Shown here: one piece after another, positions 4,270-6,241 of the stretch | Layout: each line of letters starts with the position of its first letter | Numbering within the stretch: the first letter of the stretch is position 1 | NCBI GenBank assembly: GCA_031282225.1 | Contig: JAITEC010000195.1 | Location: 1-6,241, forward strand | Length of the DNA stretch: 6,241 nt | From: Oscillospiraceae bacterium | Lineage (GTDB): Bacteria; Bacillota; Clostridia; Oscillospirales; Oscillospiraceae | Direction: 5' to 3' | Position numbers and translations under genes: made by a program | Notes under the pieces: generated by a model | Told to the model about the DNA's origin: nothing | The model's database searches: none | What the model saw: the letters and a program-made list of their open reading frames with translations, nothing else

Positions 4270-5820
4270 GTGATGCAAGGGAGTGGGCGAGCGGGGCGGG
4301 GCGGAGCGGAAAATGTGTATCGGTCAATTGCGGATTTTGCGGCCACGGGGCGCGCGGCGATCAAATACAGGGGTGAAACGCTGGAATATTCCGATGTCGC
4401 GGCGCGGGCGCGGCGGTTGGCGGCGCATATTGCTTCTGTCTGTGGCACCGACAAGAGCCCCGTCGTCATATACGGGCACAAGGATATCGACATGATACCC
4501 TGTATGCTCGGAGTGTCGCTGTCAGGGAGGGCGTATGTACCGGTAGATACATCGTTTCCTGAAAGTCGGCTTGATGCCATTATAGGGCAGCTGGAGCCAA
4601 AGCTCGTCATAGATTTTGCCGGAGGGTTGGCGGGTGACGATTATGTCGTGCTCAACGGAGACGGGCTGGAGCGGGCGCTGACAGCCGGGCGCGTGCCGGA
4701 CGGCGATTTGGTGCCGCCTGACAGCGGTATCTGCTACATCATCTTTACATCCGGCTCGACAGGCGCGCCGAAAGGCGTTGGGATACGCCACCGCAATCTC
4801 AAAGCGTTTTTGGAGCATTTTAACCCGCTGTTTTCTATAGGGGACGGTCCGCATACGGTGCTGGACGCGTTTTCATATTCGTTTGACCTCTCCGTTGGAT
4901 ATATATATCCAGCCCTGTGCAACGGATATGCCTTGCACGTCGTCGATAGGCGCACAATTGAGGATATTCCCGTCCTTTTTGAAGATTTGGCGAACTCCGG
5001 CGCCGAAATAGTCGTCTCCACGCCGTCTTTCATTGAGATGTGCCTGAACTCAGCGAGGTTTGACCGCAGCGTACTGCCGCTTGTGTCGCGCTTCATCTTC
5101 TGCGGGGAAGCGCTGCGCGGCGGCTGCGCACGCAAGATCATGGAGAGGTTCCCCGGCGCAAAGGTCATAAACACTTACGGCCCCACGGAGACAACAGTGC
5201 TTGTCACAGCTGTTGAGATAACGGCGGAAATGGTGGGGAGTGGGCGGTCGCTGCCTATAGGCAGACCGCTTGGAGATACGCTGCTGCGCATAGTTGACGA
5301 AGACGGGCGCGCCGTGCCGGACGGTGCCGAGGGCGAACTGCAGATCATCGGGCGCAGCGTGGGCGCGGGATATTTTAACCGTCCCGAGCTGACGGCGCGC
5401 GCCTTTTTTGAGGATGCGGAAACGGGGCTCTCGGGCTACGCGACGGGCGATGTAGGCTATAACGCTGACGGGCTGTTCTACTATTGCCGCCGCAGGGACT
5501 CGCAGGTCAAGCTCAATGGCTATAGAATAGAACTCGGCGATGTGGAAAACAACCTGCTCAGGCTCCCGTATATTTCAAGCGCGTCCGTATTGCCTGTCTA
5601 TGACGGAGGGCGCGTTGTGAGGCTCGCCGCGTTCGTTGTGCCGCGCGCGGGAGCGCCTACTTCCGGCAGGGGGCTCAGGCTCGCGATAAAACGTGATTTG
5701 GCAAAGCTGATGCCTGGCTATATGATCCCGGGAACGGTGACCGTCCTTGGCGCGCTGCCGATAAACGACAATGGCAAGCTTGACCGCCGCGCGCTGTCGG
5801 AGTTGCTGTATCCATCGTAA
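4270..5820 (+). CDS. DltA-like amino acid adenylation enzyme (stand-alone A domain)
   Basis: Complete 516-aa adenylate-forming enzyme of the ANL superfamily, close in length and motifs to D-alanine:D-alanyl carrier protein ligase (DltA, about 500 aa). It should use ATP to activate an amino acid and load it on a carrier-protein thiol in the cytoplasm. Motifs: P-loop FTSGSTGAPKG (159-169), FSYSFDLSVG (201-210), STPSFIEMCL (250-259), FIFCGEAL (275-282), NTYGPTETTV (301-310), YATGDVG (390-396), KLNGYRIELGDVE (414-426) and the C-terminal catalytic Lys503 in NDNGKLDRR. The Cys278 of FCGE corresponds to the cysteine that favours D-alanine in DltA; this supports, but does not prove, D-alanine as substrate. 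No carrier, condensation or thioesterase domain is fused. The usual dltB/C/D genes do not follow at once: a signal-peptide protein starts 42 bp downstream. A stand-alone A domain of a peptide or amino-acyl modification pathway is the alternative. It lies directly behind the invertible switch. Confidence 0.9.
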   Translation: MMQGSGRAGRGGAENVYRSIADFAATGRAAIKYRGETLEYSDVAARARRLAAHIASVCGTDKSPVVIYGHKDIDMIPCMLGVSLSGRAYVPVDTSFPESRLDAIIGQLEPKLVIDFAGGLAGDDYVVLNGDGLERALTAGRVPDGDLVPPDSGICYIIFTSGSTGAPKGVGIRHRNLKAFLEHFNPLFSIGDGPHTVLDAFSYSFDLSVGYIYPALCNGYALHVVDRRTIEDIPVLFEDLANSGAEIVVSTPSFIEMCLNSARFDRSVLPLVSRFIFCGEALRGGCARKIMERFPGAKVINTYGPTETTVLVTAVEITAEMVGSGRSLPIGRPLGDTLLRIVDEDGRAVPDGAEGELQIIGRSVGAGYFNRPELTARAFFEDAETGLSGYATGDVGYNADGLFYYCRRRDSQVKLNGYRIELGDVENNLLRLPYISSASVLPVYDGGRVVRLAAFVVPRAGAPTSGRGLRLAIKRDLAKLMPGYMIPGTVTVLGALPINDNGKLDRRALSELLYPS

Positions 5821-5848
5821 CGCGCGGCTTCGCTGGAATTACGCGGGG

Positions 5849-5855
5849 AAGGGAG
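5849..5855 (+). promoter_or_regulatory. Ribosome binding site that sets the GTG start of the exported protein
   Basis: AAGGGAG lies seven bases before GTG 5863. This start yields a textbook signal peptide, whereas the first in-frame ATG (5914) would cut into the hydrophobic core, so the GTG is preferred. Confidence 0.75.
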
Positions 5856-5862
5856 ATAAAAA

Positions 5863-6241
5863 GTGCCTCTTATAAAAAAGTTTCTTGTGCCGTTGTGCGT
5901 GTTCGCAGCGGTAATGGGTTTCGCCGCGATGCCGGCTCGCGCGGTCTACGGCACGGAAATCGACGAAATAAAAACTGGCGAGATCAAAGTATCGGATCTG
6001 ACCGTCAAAGGCAATTACGTGATAGCGAAACCGTGCTCCGCCGTGACGTTTGAAAACACCGAGATAGGGGGCGTCGTATTTTTCGGCGGACCGTCGAGCG
6101 GCGGGCCGGTGACGGTAAACATCGGCGCGGGCTCTTCGCTCGGCGGGATTATCATAAACCGGCCGGCGGCGCTGCACAACGAGGGACGTATCAGGGCGCT
6201 GGCCGTTATGTCCGATACGCGGATACATTCCCGCGGGCAGA
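5863..6241 (+). CDS. Exported protein, beta-helix-like, 5' part only
   Basis: Begins with GTG and remains open to the window end; 126 residues are visible. Residues 1-27 form a clear Sec signal peptide: basic KK at 5-6, a hydrophobic core (FLVPLCVFAAVMGFAA) and an AxA cleavage site (ARA, 25-27) before VYG. No lipobox cysteine follows, so it is not a lipoprotein. The mature part shows short beta-strand-like, Gly/Val/Ile/Asn-rich stretches (SDLTVKGNYVIAKPCSAVTFENTEIGGVVFFGG, then VTVNIGAGSSLGGIIINRPAALHNEGRI) in the style of right-handed beta-helix or S-layer-associated surface proteins. This fold call is by pattern only. The 42-bp gap from the adenylation gene, with no terminator between, indicates one operon and thus shared control by the upstream switch. 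Function and full length are unknown. Confidence 0.8.
   Translation, partial: MPLIKKFLVPLCVFAAVMGFAAMPARAVYGTEIDEIKTGEIKVSDLTVKGNYVIAKPCSAVTFENTEIGGVVFFGGPSSGGPVTVNIGAGSSLGGIIINRPAALHNEGRIRALAVMSDTRIHSRGQ

Noticed and set aside
4066..4327. Two leftward frames (70 and 72 codons) across the inversion region
   Set aside because: They run through the inverted repeats and the terminator, lack ribosome binding sites, and show no conserved features; a coding role does not fit with the switch signals.

Overview
The window looks like chromosomal DNA from an anaerobic, GC-rich bacterium. It holds a tetrahydrofolate/corrinoid methyl-transfer pair, a Cache-type hybrid sensor kinase, and a small tyrosine recombinase beside a DltA-like adenylating enzyme and an exported protein. 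Frequent ATA isoleucine codons in a GC-rich background, together with corrinoid methyltransferase genes, would fit a Synergistota-like or related anaerobe. That placement is a weak inference; no taxonomic marker gene is present.

Layout. Bases 2-445 (+) are the 3' half of a methyltetrahydrofolate:corrinoid methyltransferase. Bases 588-1223 (+) encode its probable partner, a complete corrinoid protein with its own near-ideal sigma-70-type promoter. A long hairpin and a second AT-rich inverted repeat lie between this gene and the convergent hybrid histidine kinase (1360-3252, -). The kinase is read from a very good promoter carrying a 7-bp inverted repeat. A 204-bp spacer follows, then a 191-aa tyrosine recombinase (3457-4032, -), a 237-bp intergenic switch region, a DltA-like adenylation enzyme (4270-5820, +), and the start of an exported protein that runs off the end (5863-6241, +).

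The main discovery candidate is the 4068-4249 region. Two 28-bp sites, each made of 11-bp arms around a 6-bp centre, lie in inverted orientation. They share a perfect 20-bp inverted repeat and flank 120 bp of unique DNA. They sit directly between the recombinase gene and the adenylation gene. This is the expected architecture of a phase-variable DNA inversion switch (inverton) worked by the adjacent FimB/FimE-sized recombinase. The invertible segment carries a one-way intrinsic terminator that faces the recombinase in the orientation shown and would face the adenylation gene after inversion. The perfect -10 hexamer of the recombinase gene overlaps the left site, so recombinase binding could also repress its own gene.

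Working together (inference): the switch would turn on or off a short operon that activates D-alanine or a related amino acid for cell-surface modification and makes an exported, probably beta-helical surface protein. The methyl-transfer pair and the kinase appear to be separate transcription units. The sequence shows no direct link between the kinase and the switch.
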